This document shows, piece after piece, positions 1 to 8,372 of a DNA stretch of 64,000 nucleotides (the stretch's first letter is position 1; every line of letters starts with the position of its first letter). Origin of the DNA: SLRI01 sp964576715 (GTDB taxonomy: Bacteria > Pseudomonadota > Alphaproteobacteria > Geminicoccales > Geminicoccaceae). The stretch spans positions 6,645 to 70,644 of the forward strand of contig CAZNWE010000010.1 of NCBI GenBank assembly GCA_964576715.1, written 5' to 3'. The notes under the pieces are model-generated. The model searched no databases, had not been told where the DNA came from, and saw only the letters and a list, made by a program, of their open reading frames with translations. A program made the position numbers and the translations under genes.

Positions 1-2146
1 AGGCGATCAGCAGCATGATCGGGATTTCCCAGATGCGGCAGCGGTCGACGAACCAGCCCTGCAGCGCCGCGGCAAAGACCAGCATGGCGATGGTGGCGAT
101 GACGAAGACCAGGATCCCCTCCAGCCACCCCACCCCGATCAGCAGCAGGGCCGGGTTGTAGATGAAGAGGAACGGCAGGGCCGCGGTGCGCATGCTGTAC
201 CAGAAGGCGACCACGCCGGTCTTGATCGGATCGCCGCCCGAGACGGCGGCAGCGGCGAAGGAGGCGAGGCCGACGGGCGGCGTGACGTCCGCCATGATGC
301 CGAAATAGAAGACGAAGAGGTGCACCGCGATCAGCGGCACCAAGAGGCCCGACTGCGCCCCGAGCGAGACGATGACCGGCGCCAGGAGTGCCGAGACGAC
401 GATGTAGTTGGCGGTGGTCGGCAGGCCCATGCCGAGGATCAGCGACAGGATGGCGGTCAGCAGGAGGATCGCTACCATGTTGCCGCCGGAGAGCACCTCG
501 ACCACCTCGGCCAGTGCCGAGCCGACCCCGGTCTGGCTCACCGCCCCCACGATGATGCCGGCGGTGGCGGTGGCCACGCCGATGCCGATCATGTTGCGCG
601 CCCCGGCAACCAGGCCCTGCAGCAAATCGTCGAAACCGCGGCGCGCCGCACCGACGAAGCCGCCCCGGCCGCGGAACAGCGCGCTGAGCGGGCGTTGGGT
701 CACCAGGATGAAGATCATGAACAACGTGCCGTAGAAGGCCGAGAGCCCGGGCGACAGCCGCTCGACCATCAGGCACCAGACCAGGACCACCACCGGCAGG
801 ATGAAGTGCAGGCCGGCCTTCACCGTCGGGCCGGGCTCGGGCAGGGTGATGGTCTGGTCGTTCGGATCGTCGATCGTGAGCTCGGGATAGCGGGCAGCGA
901 AGGCCAGCAGCGCCACGTAGGCGACCAGAAGCCCGAGTGCGATGATCCAGTTGGCACTCGGCCCGAAGGCCGGGCGCAGCCAGCCGAGGCCGTAAAAGAC
1001 GGCGAAGGAGACGGCACAGATGGCGGCGATGCCGAAGGCGAGACCGATCAGGCGGCGGAGGAAGGGCGGCGGCTCGTAGGCCCGCGGCAGCCCTTCCATG
1101 CCGGCCTTCAAGGCCTCGAGATGGACGATGTAGACCAGCGCGATGTATGAGATCGTGGCCGGCAGCAATGCGTGCTTGACCACCTCGAAATAGGGAATGC
1201 CGACATATTCGACCATCAGGAAGGCGGCGGCCCCCATCACCGGCGGCATGATCTGGCCGTTGACCGACGAGGCCACTTCCACCGCACCGGCCTTCTCGGC
1301 GGAGAAGCCGACCTTCTTCATCAGCGGGATGGTGAAAGTGCCGGTGGTCACCACGTTGGCGATGGACGAGCCGGAGATCAGCCCGGTCATCGCCGAGGAG
1401 ACGACGGCCGCCTTGGCCGGCCCGCCGCGCATGTGGCCCATCAGCGAAAACGCCACCTTGATGAAATAGTTGCCAGCACCGCCCTTGTCCAAGAGGGCAC
1501 CGAAGAGGACGAACAGAAAGACGAAGCTGGTCGAAACGCCGAGCGCTATGCCAAAGACGCCGGACGTGGTGATCCAATGGTGATTGACCACCTCGCCCAG
1601 GCTGTTGCCGCGATGGGCGATGATGTTGGGCATGTAGGGCCCGAAGAAGGTGTAGACGAGGAAGATCGAGGCGACGACGGCGAGCGCCGGCCCGAGGGCT
1701 CGACGGGCGGCTTCGAGCAGCAGCACCATGCCGATCACCGCCGCCACGTAGTCCTGGGTGATCGGGGCGCCGACGCGACTCGAGATGCCTTGGTAGAAAA
1801 TATAGAGATAGGCGGCGGCGAGGGCGCCGAGCCCGGCCATGATCCAGTCCTGGATCGGGATGTAGTGGCGCGGGCTGCTGGCCAGGGCGGGGTAGCTGGT
1901 GAACGCGAGGAAGACCGCGAAAGCCAGGTGGATCGAGCGGGCCTCGGTGCTGTTGAAGACGCCGAAGCGCAGCATGAACGGCAGCGGCGAGGCGATCCAG
2001 AGCTGGAACAGCGACCAGGCCAGGGCGGTACTGAACAGCACATAGGCGGCGATGCCGGCGGGATTGCGCGCCCCGGTGTCGGCGGCGGCGACCAAGTCGT
2101 CGAACTCGGTCGAAGCCGCGCCGCCCCGCTCCGTGTCCGCTGCCAT
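1..2146 (-). CDS. TRAP transporter fused permease (4TM/12TM, DctQM-type), 3' end outside window
   Basis: This is the membrane part of a TAXI-type TRAP transporter, which imports an organic acid or similar solute using an ion gradient. The reading frame is open from ATG at 2146 to the window edge, about 715 codons, so the C-terminus is missing. An N-terminal group of hydrophobic segments (DctQ-like, roughly residues 30-160) is fused to a long polytopic DctM-like part with Gly/Ser-rich motifs such as VSSAMTGLISGSSIANVVTT and LGMGLPTTANYIVVSALLAP. Fused permeases of this layout normally work with a TAXI binding protein, and one lies just upstream on the same strand (2284-3255) with 137 nt between them. 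The substrate cannot be told from sequence. Confidence 0.93.
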   Translation of the reverse strand, partial: MAADTERGGAASTEFDDLVAAADTGARNPAGIAAYVLFSTALAWSLFQLWIASPLPFMLRFGVFNSTEARSIHLAFAVFLAFTSYPALASSPRHYIPIQDWIMAGLGALAAAYLYIFYQGISSRVGAPITQDYVAAVIGMVLLLEAARRALGPALAVVASIFLVYTFFGPYMPNIIAHRGNSLGEVVNHHWITTSGVFGIALGVSTSFVFLFVLFGALLDKGGAGNYFIKVAFSLMGHMRGGPAKAAVVSSAMTGLISGSSIANVVTTGTFTIPLMKKVGFSAEKAGAVEVASSVNGQIMPPVMGAAAFLMVEYVGIPYFEVVKHALLPATISYIALVYIVHLEALKAGMEGLPRAYEPPPFLRRLIGLAFGIAAICAVSFAVFYGLGWLRPAFGPSANWIIALGLLVAYVALLAFAARYPELTIDDPNDQTITLPEPGPTVKAGLHFILPVVVLVWCLMVERLSPGLSAFYGTLFMIFILVTQRPLSALFRGRGGFVGAARRGFDDLLQGLVAGARNMIGIGVATATAGIIVGAVSQTGVGSALAEVVEVLSGGNMVAILLLTAILSLILGMGLPTTANYIVVSALLAPVIVSLGAQSGLLVPLIAVHLFVFYFGIMADVTPPVGLASFAAAAVSGGDPIKTGVVAFWYSMRTAALPFLFIYNPALLLIGVGWLEGILVFVIATIAMLVFAAALQGWFVDRCRIWEIPIMLLIA

Positions 2147-2235
2147 CCGCACCTCCCCGGGCCGCCCGACCATCGCCGCTCCCTAAACCGTCATTGCCGG
2201 CCCCGCTCGGCTCGCCCACCAGCCGGCAGGCGCCC

Positions 2236-2267
2236 GGCAACGCGTCGCCACTGGGCGGCGCGTTGCC
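2236..2267 (-). other. Intercistronic hairpin between TAXI binding protein and permease
   Basis: Arms GGCAACGCG (2236-2244) and CGCGTTGCC (2259-2267) are perfect complements. An inner CGCC/GGCG pair and one T-G wobble extend the stem to 14 pairs around the loop ACTG. No U-tract follows on the minus strand. By analogy with other transporter operons, it may stabilise the upstream binding-protein mRNA or cause partial termination; that role is inference. Confidence 0.6.
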
Positions 2268-2283
2268 ACTTGGGGCCTGGGGC

Positions 2284-3255
2284 TCACTCGATCCAACCGC
2301 GCTCGCGATAATAGCGCGCCGCCCCGTCGTGGAGCGGGGCCGAGAGACCGTAGGAGATCATCTCCGCCTCGTTCAGGTTGGCGAAGGCCGGGTGTAACCC
2401 CTTGAAGCGATCGAAGTTCTCGAACACCGCCTTGACCACCTCGTAGATGATCTCGTCGTCGACCGTGGCCGGTGCCACGAACGTCGCCATGACGCCGAAG
2501 GTGGTGATGTCCTCGTCGGTGCCGCGGTACATGCCGCCTGGCACTGTCGCCCAGGCGTAATAGGGCCGGCCCTCGACCAGACCCCTGATCTCGGGCGTTT
2601 CGACCGAGATCAGCCGCGCCTCGGTCGTCGTCGTCGCCTCCTGGATCGAGCCGTTGGGATGGCCGACGGTGAAGATGATGGCGTCGACATTGTTGTCGCC
2701 CAACGCTGCCGCCTGCTCGGCCGATTGCAGCTCGGACGCGAGGGCGAAATCGTCGAGGCTCCAGCCCATGGCCTCCATCACCACGTCCATCGTGGCGCGC
2801 TGCCCGGAGCCCGGATTGCCGATGTTGACCCGCTTGCCGACGAGGTCGGTGAAGCTCTCGATGCCGCTGTCCTGCCGGGCGATGACGTTGAACGGCTCGG
2901 CATGCACCGAGAACACGGCGCGCAGGTCCTCGAACGGGCCTTGCTCCTCGAACTGCGAGGTGCCGTTATAGGCGTGGAACTGCCAGTCCGACTGGGCGAC
3001 GCCCATCTCCAGCGCACCCTCGCGCATCGCGTTGAGGTTGGCGATCGACCCGCCGGTCGACGGGGCGGTGCAGCGAATGCCGTGCTGGGCTTGGCCGCGA
3101 TTGACCAGACCGCAGATCGACTGGCCGACGACGTAGTAGACACCGGTCTGCCCGCCGGTGCCGATGGTGATGAACTTCTCCTCCTGGGACACGGCAGGGT
3201 TGCCGAGACCGAGCAACAGAGCGAGGGCGGCGACAGCGCCCAGATTCTTCCGCAT
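2284..3255 (-). CDS. TAXI family TRAP transporter solute-binding protein
   Basis: Periplasmic solute-binding subunit of a TRAP transporter, 323 aa. The protein begins MRKNLGAVAALALLLG, a Sec signal peptide with a likely cut after AVSQ. It continues with the family-typical FITIGTGGQTGVYYVVGQ and a later GKRVNIGNPGSGQRATMDVV segment, both characteristic of TAXI proteins. The ATG at 3255 is chosen over an in-frame start at 3336 because GGGAGGAAGG lies just before it and the signal peptide follows directly. The gene is the first of a two-gene unit with the fused permease downstream. The ligand is unknown; glutamate/aromatic acids and C4-dicarboxylates are family possibilities only. Confidence 0.93.
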   Translation of the reverse strand: MRKNLGAVAALALLLGLGNPAVSQEEKFITIGTGGQTGVYYVVGQSICGLVNRGQAQHGIRCTAPSTGGSIANLNAMREGALEMGVAQSDWQFHAYNGTSQFEEQGPFEDLRAVFSVHAEPFNVIARQDSGIESFTDLVGKRVNIGNPGSGQRATMDVVMEAMGWSLDDFALASELQSAEQAAALGDNNVDAIIFTVGHPNGSIQEATTTTEARLISVETPEIRGLVEGRPYYAWATVPGGMYRGTDEDITTFGVMATFVAPATVDDEIIYEVVKAVFENFDRFKGLHPAFANLNEAEMISYGLSAPLHDGAARYYRERGWIE

Positions 3256-3372
3256 TGCCTTCCTCCCGATAGACATTGCCTCGACTATAGGCGGCGACCC
3301 TCGACTGTCAAAGTCGGCGGCAACGCGCCGCCGCACACCCGCGACCGGGTGCCGGGGCCGCCGAGCGGGCGA

Positions 3373-5397
3373 TCAGGCCCAGCTGCGGCGGCGTGCCGCC
3401 TCCTCGGCGAGCCAGCCCGGCAGACGCTCGGGCGGCATCGGATGAGCCACGAAGTGGCCCTGGATCTCGTCGCAGCCGATGGCGGCGAGGTGATCGGCGG
3501 CGCGCTGGGTCTCGACACCGGTGGCGATCACCCGCAGCCCGAGCCCGTGCGCCAGCTTGACCACCGAGCGCACCACGACCGAGGCGCTGCGCTGCTCGAA
3601 CAGCTCGGCGACGAAGGTGCGGTCGATCTTCAGCACGTTGATCGGCAGGCGCTGCAGCAGCGGCAGCGAGGAGTAGCCAGTGCCGAAATGGTCGAGCGCG
3701 AGGCGCACCCCGAGCCCGGACAGCGCCTCCATCGTCGCCAGCGTACCGCCCGGGTCGAGCATTACCGCGTTCTCGGGGACCTCGAGCATCAACTGCTCCG
3801 GACGACTTTGCCAGTTATGCAGGGCCAGCTTGAGGACCCGCGGGAACTCGCGATCCCGGAGCCACTTCGGCGAGAGGTTGATGGAAACCGGCAGCTCGAG
3901 CCCGTGCTCGCGCCAATGCCGCTGCGCCCGCAAGGATTGGTTCAGCACCTTGAGCGTCAGCGGCATGATCAGCCCGGTCTGCTCGGCGATCGGCAGGAAC
4001 GCATCAGGTCCGAGCACCCCCTCGGTCGGGTGATGCCAGCGGATCAAGGCCTCCGCACCGGTCACGGTCCAGCCGGCCACCGCCATCTTGGGTTGCAGCA
4101 GCACCTCCATCTCGTCCAGATCGAGCGCCGCGCGAAGATGGCGCTGCAGGCTCAGCCGCCGCGCACTGCCCTCTGCCTGCTCGGCGTTGAAGATGCTGAA
4201 ACCGAGCTGCTCGCGCTTGGCCTGGTACATCGCGACATCGGCATTGTGGATCAGCGTGTCGAGGTCGACGCCGTGCTCCGGATAGAGTGCCGCACCGACG
4301 CTGACCCCGAGATCGAGGCTCATGCCGTCGATCTGGAAAGGCTCCCGCAGGCTCTCGATCAGCCGCTCGGCCGACAGGCCGGCGCGCTCGATGTCCACCG
4401 GTGCGGGCAGCAGCACGGCGAACTCGTCGCCGCCGAGCCGGGCCAGCGTATCGGACTTGCGCAGGGCCGCGCCGAGGCGGGGGCCGACCGCCTGCAGCAG
4501 GCGGTCGCCGACCGGGTGGCCGAGGGTGTCGTTGACCTGCTTGAAGCGGTCGAGATCGAGCAGCATCACCGCGAACGCCGCACCGCTGCGCTCGGCGCCG
4601 GCGATCGCCTGCCTGACCCGGTCATGGAACAGGGCGCGATTGGGCAGGCCGGTCAGGCCATCGTGCAAGGCCAGCCGCTCGAGCTCGGCCAGCCGTTCGG
4701 CACGGGCCGAGATGTCGGTAAGCCGGAGCCAGGCCGCGGCCCCCGCGGTTCGCGGTGTTGCCATCGCCTCGAGCTCGACCGGCCGAAACCGGGTCGACTC
4801 GTGCTGCAACTCCGTCTCGAGACGGCGGCCGCAGAGCGCCGCGATCCCGGCAGCGCCGAGCTCGAGCCGGGGCAGGTAGCGCTGCAGCGGGCGGCCGATC
4901 GGCGCGCCGCCGAGGAGTGCCAGCGCCCGCGCATCGGCGCTCAAGATTTGGCCATCGGCGGCCACGGTGAGCACACCGTCGGCCTCGCCGCCGGGCCACG
5001 CGGCAGCCTCGCCGGTAGTGCCTGCCGGCAGCGCCGCCGCGCCGCTCGCCGCCCCCGCTCCGGACCTCGCCCCGTGCCGAGCGGCACAGGCAACCGCCAG
5101 CGACAGGCAAAGTGCCGGCTCGACGGCACCGACGACGCCACCGGTGACGAGGCCACCGGCGACCACGGCGCCGACCCGCCCGGCGCCCGACCGGCCGCCG
5201 AACAGCCGATCGATCGCCAGCGGCATCGCGAGCGCGATGACCAGGGCAGCCGGCCCCTCGAGCAGCGGCAGGCCGGCTGCTGTCGGCAGCCGGTCGAGAA
5301 GGGCGGCCGTCAGCCAGGCGGCATCGGGGCGAAGCGCCGCCAAGACGGCGGCGACGATGCCGGCCAGCCCGAGAAGTAAGCCACTGCGGCGCCACAC
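3373..5397 (-). CDS. Membrane GGDEF-EAL protein with degenerate EAL active site
   Basis: Cyclic-di-GMP signalling protein, 674 aa from a GTG start. Hydrophobic segments fill about residues 5-105, followed by a short PAS-like region (about 140-235), GGDEF (about 245-400) and EAL (about 415-665). The cyclase site is intact (GGDEF 322-326) and an RKSD inhibitory site sits five residues before it. In EAL, the signature E449-A450-L451 with R453, N507, K590, D592 and Q646 are present. However, the usual DDFGTGYSSL reads DHFGTGYSSL (H570), and the usual AEGVE reads ATGVE (T626). The latter Glu is the general base in the RocR phosphodiesterase. I infer a diguanylate cyclase with a non-hydrolytic, perhaps c-di-GMP-sensing, EAL domain. 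Confidence 0.93.
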   Translation of the reverse strand: MWRRSGLLLGLAGIVAAVLAALRPDAAWLTAALLDRLPTAAGLPLLEGPAALVIALAMPLAIDRLFGGRSGAGRVGAVVAGGLVTGGVVGAVEPALCLSLAVACAARHGARSGAGAASGAAALPAGTTGEAAAWPGGEADGVLTVAADGQILSADARALALLGGAPIGRPLQRYLPRLELGAAGIAALCGRRLETELQHESTRFRPVELEAMATPRTAGAAAWLRLTDISARAERLAELERLALHDGLTGLPNRALFHDRVRQAIAGAERSGAAFAVMLLDLDRFKQVNDTLGHPVGDRLLQAVGPRLGAALRKSDTLARLGGDEFAVLLPAPVDIERAGLSAERLIESLREPFQIDGMSLDLGVSVGAALYPEHGVDLDTLIHNADVAMYQAKREQLGFSIFNAEQAEGSARRLSLQRHLRAALDLDEMEVLLQPKMAVAGWTVTGAEALIRWHHPTEGVLGPDAFLPIAEQTGLIMPLTLKVLNQSLRAQRHWREHGLELPVSINLSPKWLRDREFPRVLKLALHNWQSRPEQLMLEVPENAVMLDPGGTLATMEALSGLGVRLALDHFGTGYSSLPLLQRLPINVLKIDRTFVAELFEQRSASVVVRSVVKLAHGLGLRVIATGVETQRAADHLAAIGCDEIQGHFVAHPMPPERLPGWLAEEAARRRSWA

Positions 5398-5523
5398 GTT
5401 CAGCCATCGCTCCAGGCAAGGCGGCGGCTGCCGGGCCGACCCCTGCCGCGCTGCCGGCGACCCTAGCCGACGAGGCTTAAGATTTGGTTGTGCCGGGCAC
5501 TGCTCCGACCGCGCGGCAGCCGG

Positions 5524-7005
5524 CTAAAGATCGCGCCGGTAGTTCGGCGCTTCCCTGGTGATGGCGACGTCGTGGACATGGCTCTCGCGCACCCCGGCCC
5601 CGGTGATTCGCACGAACCGGCAGCCGCCCTGCATCGCGGCGATGCCCGGCTGCCCGGTATAGCCCATCGCCGAGCGCAAGCCGCCGACCAGCTGGTGGAC
5701 GATGCCGGCGACCGGGCCGCGATAGGGAACACGGCCCTCGATGCCTTCGGGCACCAGCTTGAGCTGATCTTGGACCTCCTGCTGGAAGTAGCGGTCGGCC
5801 GAGCCACGGGCCATGGCACCCAGGGAGCCCATGCCGCGGTAGGATTTGTAGGAGCGGCCCTGGTAGAGGAAGACCTCGCCCGGCGCCTCGTCGGAGCCCG
5901 CGAACATCGAGCCCAGCATGACGCAATCGGCGCCGGCGGCGATCGCCTTGGCGAGGTCGCCCGACGAGCGGATGCCGCCATCGGCGATCAGCGGCACGTG
6001 CTGCGGCCGGCAGCGCCCGGCGACGTCGAGGATCGCGGTCAGCTGGGGCACGCCGACCCCGGCGACGATCCGGGTGGTGCAGATCGAGCCCGGGCCGATG
6101 CCGACCTTGATCGCATCGGCACCGCTGTCGATCAGCGCCTGCGCCCCGTCGGCGGTGGCGACATTGCCGCCGACGACCCGGGCGGCATTGGATTCGCGGC
6201 GGATGCGCGCCACCGTCTCGAGCACGCCGGTCGAATGGCCGTGCGCGGTGTCGACCACCAGGACGTCGACACCGGCGTCGAGCAATGCCCAGGCCCGCTC
6301 GAGCCCGGCGGCACCGGTGCCGGTCGCCGCACCGACCCTGAGGCGGCCCTGCTCGTCCTTGACCGCGTGCGGATGGGCTTGCGCCTTCTCGATGTCCTTG
6401 ACGGTCAACAGCCCGACCAGCCGGTAGGCGTCGTCGACCACGAGCAGCTTCTCGATGCGATGGTGATGCAACAGCTGCACCGCCTCCTCGCGCGACACGC
6501 TGTCGCGGACGGTGACCAGGTTCTCGGCGGTCATCAGCTCGCGCACCGGCCGCTCGCTCGGTTCGACGAAGCGGACGTCGCGGTTGGTCAGGATACCGGC
6601 GAGGCGCTGGCTCTCCGGCTCGACCACCGGCAGGCCGGAGATGCGGTTGCGGCTCATGATCTCGAGCGCCCGGGCGAGCGGGGTATCGGGGTTGACGGTC
6701 ACCGGGTTGAGCACGATGCCGGCCTCGAACTTCTTGACCTGGCGGGCCTGGGCGGCCTGCTCCGCGACGGTCAGGTTCTTATGGATGATGCCGAGCCCGC
6801 CGAGCTGGGCCATGGCGATCGCCATCGGTGCCTCGGTCACGGTGTCCATCGCCGCCGAGATCACCGGGATCTCGAGGCCGATGTCGCGGGCCAGCGTGGT
6901 CCGGGTGTCGACGGTCGCCGGCAGCACCTCGGAATAAGCGGGCTCGAGCAGCACGTCGTCGAAGGTCAAGGCGTCGCGATACGGCATATTCGACGGCGGC
7001 GGCAT
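5524..7005 (-). CDS. guaB: Inosine-5'-monophosphate dehydrogenase
   Basis: Oxidises IMP to XMP with NAD+, the committed step of GMP synthesis; cytoplasmic. The 493-aa length is normal. The N-terminus (YRDALTFDDVLLEPAYSEV) is the family hallmark. Two CBS modules interrupt the TIM barrel (about residues 95-210). The catalytic loop GPGSICTTRIVAGVG carries the nucleophilic Cys, and the flap region includes YRGMGSLGAM. ATG at 7005 is chosen because GAGGA sits seven bases before it; the frame stays open further upstream but lacks family similarity. The next gene upstream on the strand, a TctC-type protein, ends 158 nt away, so guaB probably has its own promoter. Confidence 0.97.
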   Translation of the reverse strand: MPPPSNMPYRDALTFDDVLLEPAYSEVLPATVDTRTTLARDIGLEIPVISAAMDTVTEAPMAIAMAQLGGLGIIHKNLTVAEQAAQARQVKKFEAGIVLNPVTVNPDTPLARALEIMSRNRISGLPVVEPESQRLAGILTNRDVRFVEPSERPVRELMTAENLVTVRDSVSREEAVQLLHHHRIEKLLVVDDAYRLVGLLTVKDIEKAQAHPHAVKDEQGRLRVGAATGTGAAGLERAWALLDAGVDVLVVDTAHGHSTGVLETVARIRRESNAARVVGGNVATADGAQALIDSGADAIKVGIGPGSICTTRIVAGVGVPQLTAILDVAGRCRPQHVPLIADGGIRSSGDLAKAIAAGADCVMLGSMFAGSDEAPGEVFLYQGRSYKSYRGMGSLGAMARGSADRYFQQEVQDQLKLVPEGIEGRVPYRGPVAGIVHQLVGGLRSAMGYTGQPGIAAMQGGCRFVRITGAGVRESHVHDVAITREAPNYRRDL

Positions 7006-7163
7006 CACGTCATCCTCGTTGCGGCGCTTAACCGTGCAGCACCGATGCGCCCGGCTGAAGGCGCCGGCCGGCCGCCGACGCGCTCGTCGCGTGGCGTTGA
7101 TATAGACGCTCTGCTGCGCTGCCGAAAGGCTTGGCGGGGACGGCCCTGGAGGCGGGCTGCCGC

Positions 7164-8192
7164 TCAGGCCATGCCGAGCGCGGTCATGAGGCGCTGCGCT
7201 CTCGCTTCCTCGGCCTCGAGGAAGCCCGCGAACGCGGCGCGTGCCTGATAGAGCGTCTGCCAGGCATGCCGCGCGCGGATTTCCTCCCACTCCGCTGTCC
7301 GGACCATACGGCCGAGCAGATCGGCATGCGCGTCGACGGTCGCGCTCGGCACCTGCGGGGCGGCGAAGAAGCCGCGCCAGTTGCTGAAGGTGACGTCGTA
7401 GCCGAGCTCACGGAAGGTCGGCAGGCTCGCGGCGTCCGGCACGCGGTCGGCGGCGGTCACGGCGAGCAGGCGCACGCTGCCGCTCGGTGCCTCGAGCAGC
7501 TCGCCGAGCCCGCTCGACAGGACCTCGGCGTGGCCGGCGCGCAGCGCCTCGAGCGCCGCCCCGCCGGCATCGTAGGGATGGTACACGACGGTGTTGGGCG
7601 CGACGCCGCTGGCCTCGCTGAACACCTGGGCCGCCACGATGTGGTCCATGCCGCCACGCACCGAGCCACCGGCGATGCGGAAATCGCCGGGTGCCTGGCG
7701 GACGGCGGCGGCGAGGGCCGCGAAGTCACGGTAGGGGCTGTCGGCGCGGACCGCGACAACCGCATAGTCGGCGATCACCGCGGCGACCGGCTGCAGCTCG
7801 CGGTACGATGGCCGAGCACCGCGCACGGCCCGGAGCACGATCGGCGTGGAGGTGACCATCAGCGTCTGCGACTGGGTCTCGCCGGACGACAGCAGGTAGT
7901 TGATCGCCCGCGATCCGCCGCCGCCCGAGACGTGCTCGAGCGTCGCACTCTCGGCGAGGCCAGTGCGCGTCACCGCCTCGGCCACCGCTCGTGCCGTCTG
8001 GTCCCAGCCGCCACCGACGCCCGCCGGCACGAGGAAATGCAGCCGCGGGATCGCCTGGGCGAACGCCGGCGCCGGACGCTGGCCGAGGCAAACGGCCGCA
8101 GCGGCGATGCCGGTGGCTCCGCGCAGCACGCGGCGTCGGCTCAGCGCCGCCGGACCGGAGGATCTGCTATCCGAAGATGACGATCGCCGCAT
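7164..8192 (-). CDS. Tripartite tricarboxylate transporter (TctC/Bug) family binding protein
   Basis: Extracytoplasmic solute receptor of 342 aa. The N-terminus has a twin-arginine-like signal (SRRRVLRGATGIAAAAV, about residues 18-34). The mature part shows the Bug-family order: LHFLVPAGVGGGWDQTARAV near the start, a Gly-rich binding loop (GGGGSRAIN) and GGMDHIVAAQVF in the middle. No TctA or TctB membrane genes are beside it, so it is an orphan receptor, as is common for this family in proteobacteria. It is divergent from the sugar-acid dehydratase at 8373, with 180 nt between the starts, which may point to a carboxylate or sugar-acid ligand; that is inference. Confidence 0.88.
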   Translation of the reverse strand: MRRSSSSDSRSSGPAALSRRRVLRGATGIAAAAVCLGQRPAPAFAQAIPRLHFLVPAGVGGGWDQTARAVAEAVTRTGLAESATLEHVSGGGGSRAINYLLSSGETQSQTLMVTSTPIVLRAVRGARPSYRELQPVAAVIADYAVVAVRADSPYRDFAALAAAVRQAPGDFRIAGGSVRGGMDHIVAAQVFSEASGVAPNTVVYHPYDAGGAALEALRAGHAEVLSSGLGELLEAPSGSVRLLAVTAADRVPDAASLPTFRELGYDVTFSNWRGFFAAPQVPSATVDAHADLLGRMVRTAEWEEIRARHAWQTLYQARAAFAGFLEAEEARAQRLMTALGMA

Positions 8193-8372
8193 GGCCGTCG
8201 AGTCTCCTGCACTGGTGAAGCCAGCCGCAGATTGAAACGCCCCGCCTTTCAGTTCAATTCAAATATCGCGTCAACGGCCGGCGCGGGCGTCGATTGCCGG
8301 CGGCGCTGGAGTGGTGGTATGACCGCCCGGCAATTATCAGTCTGCAGGCAGATCGTGACAGGGAGACGGCTC

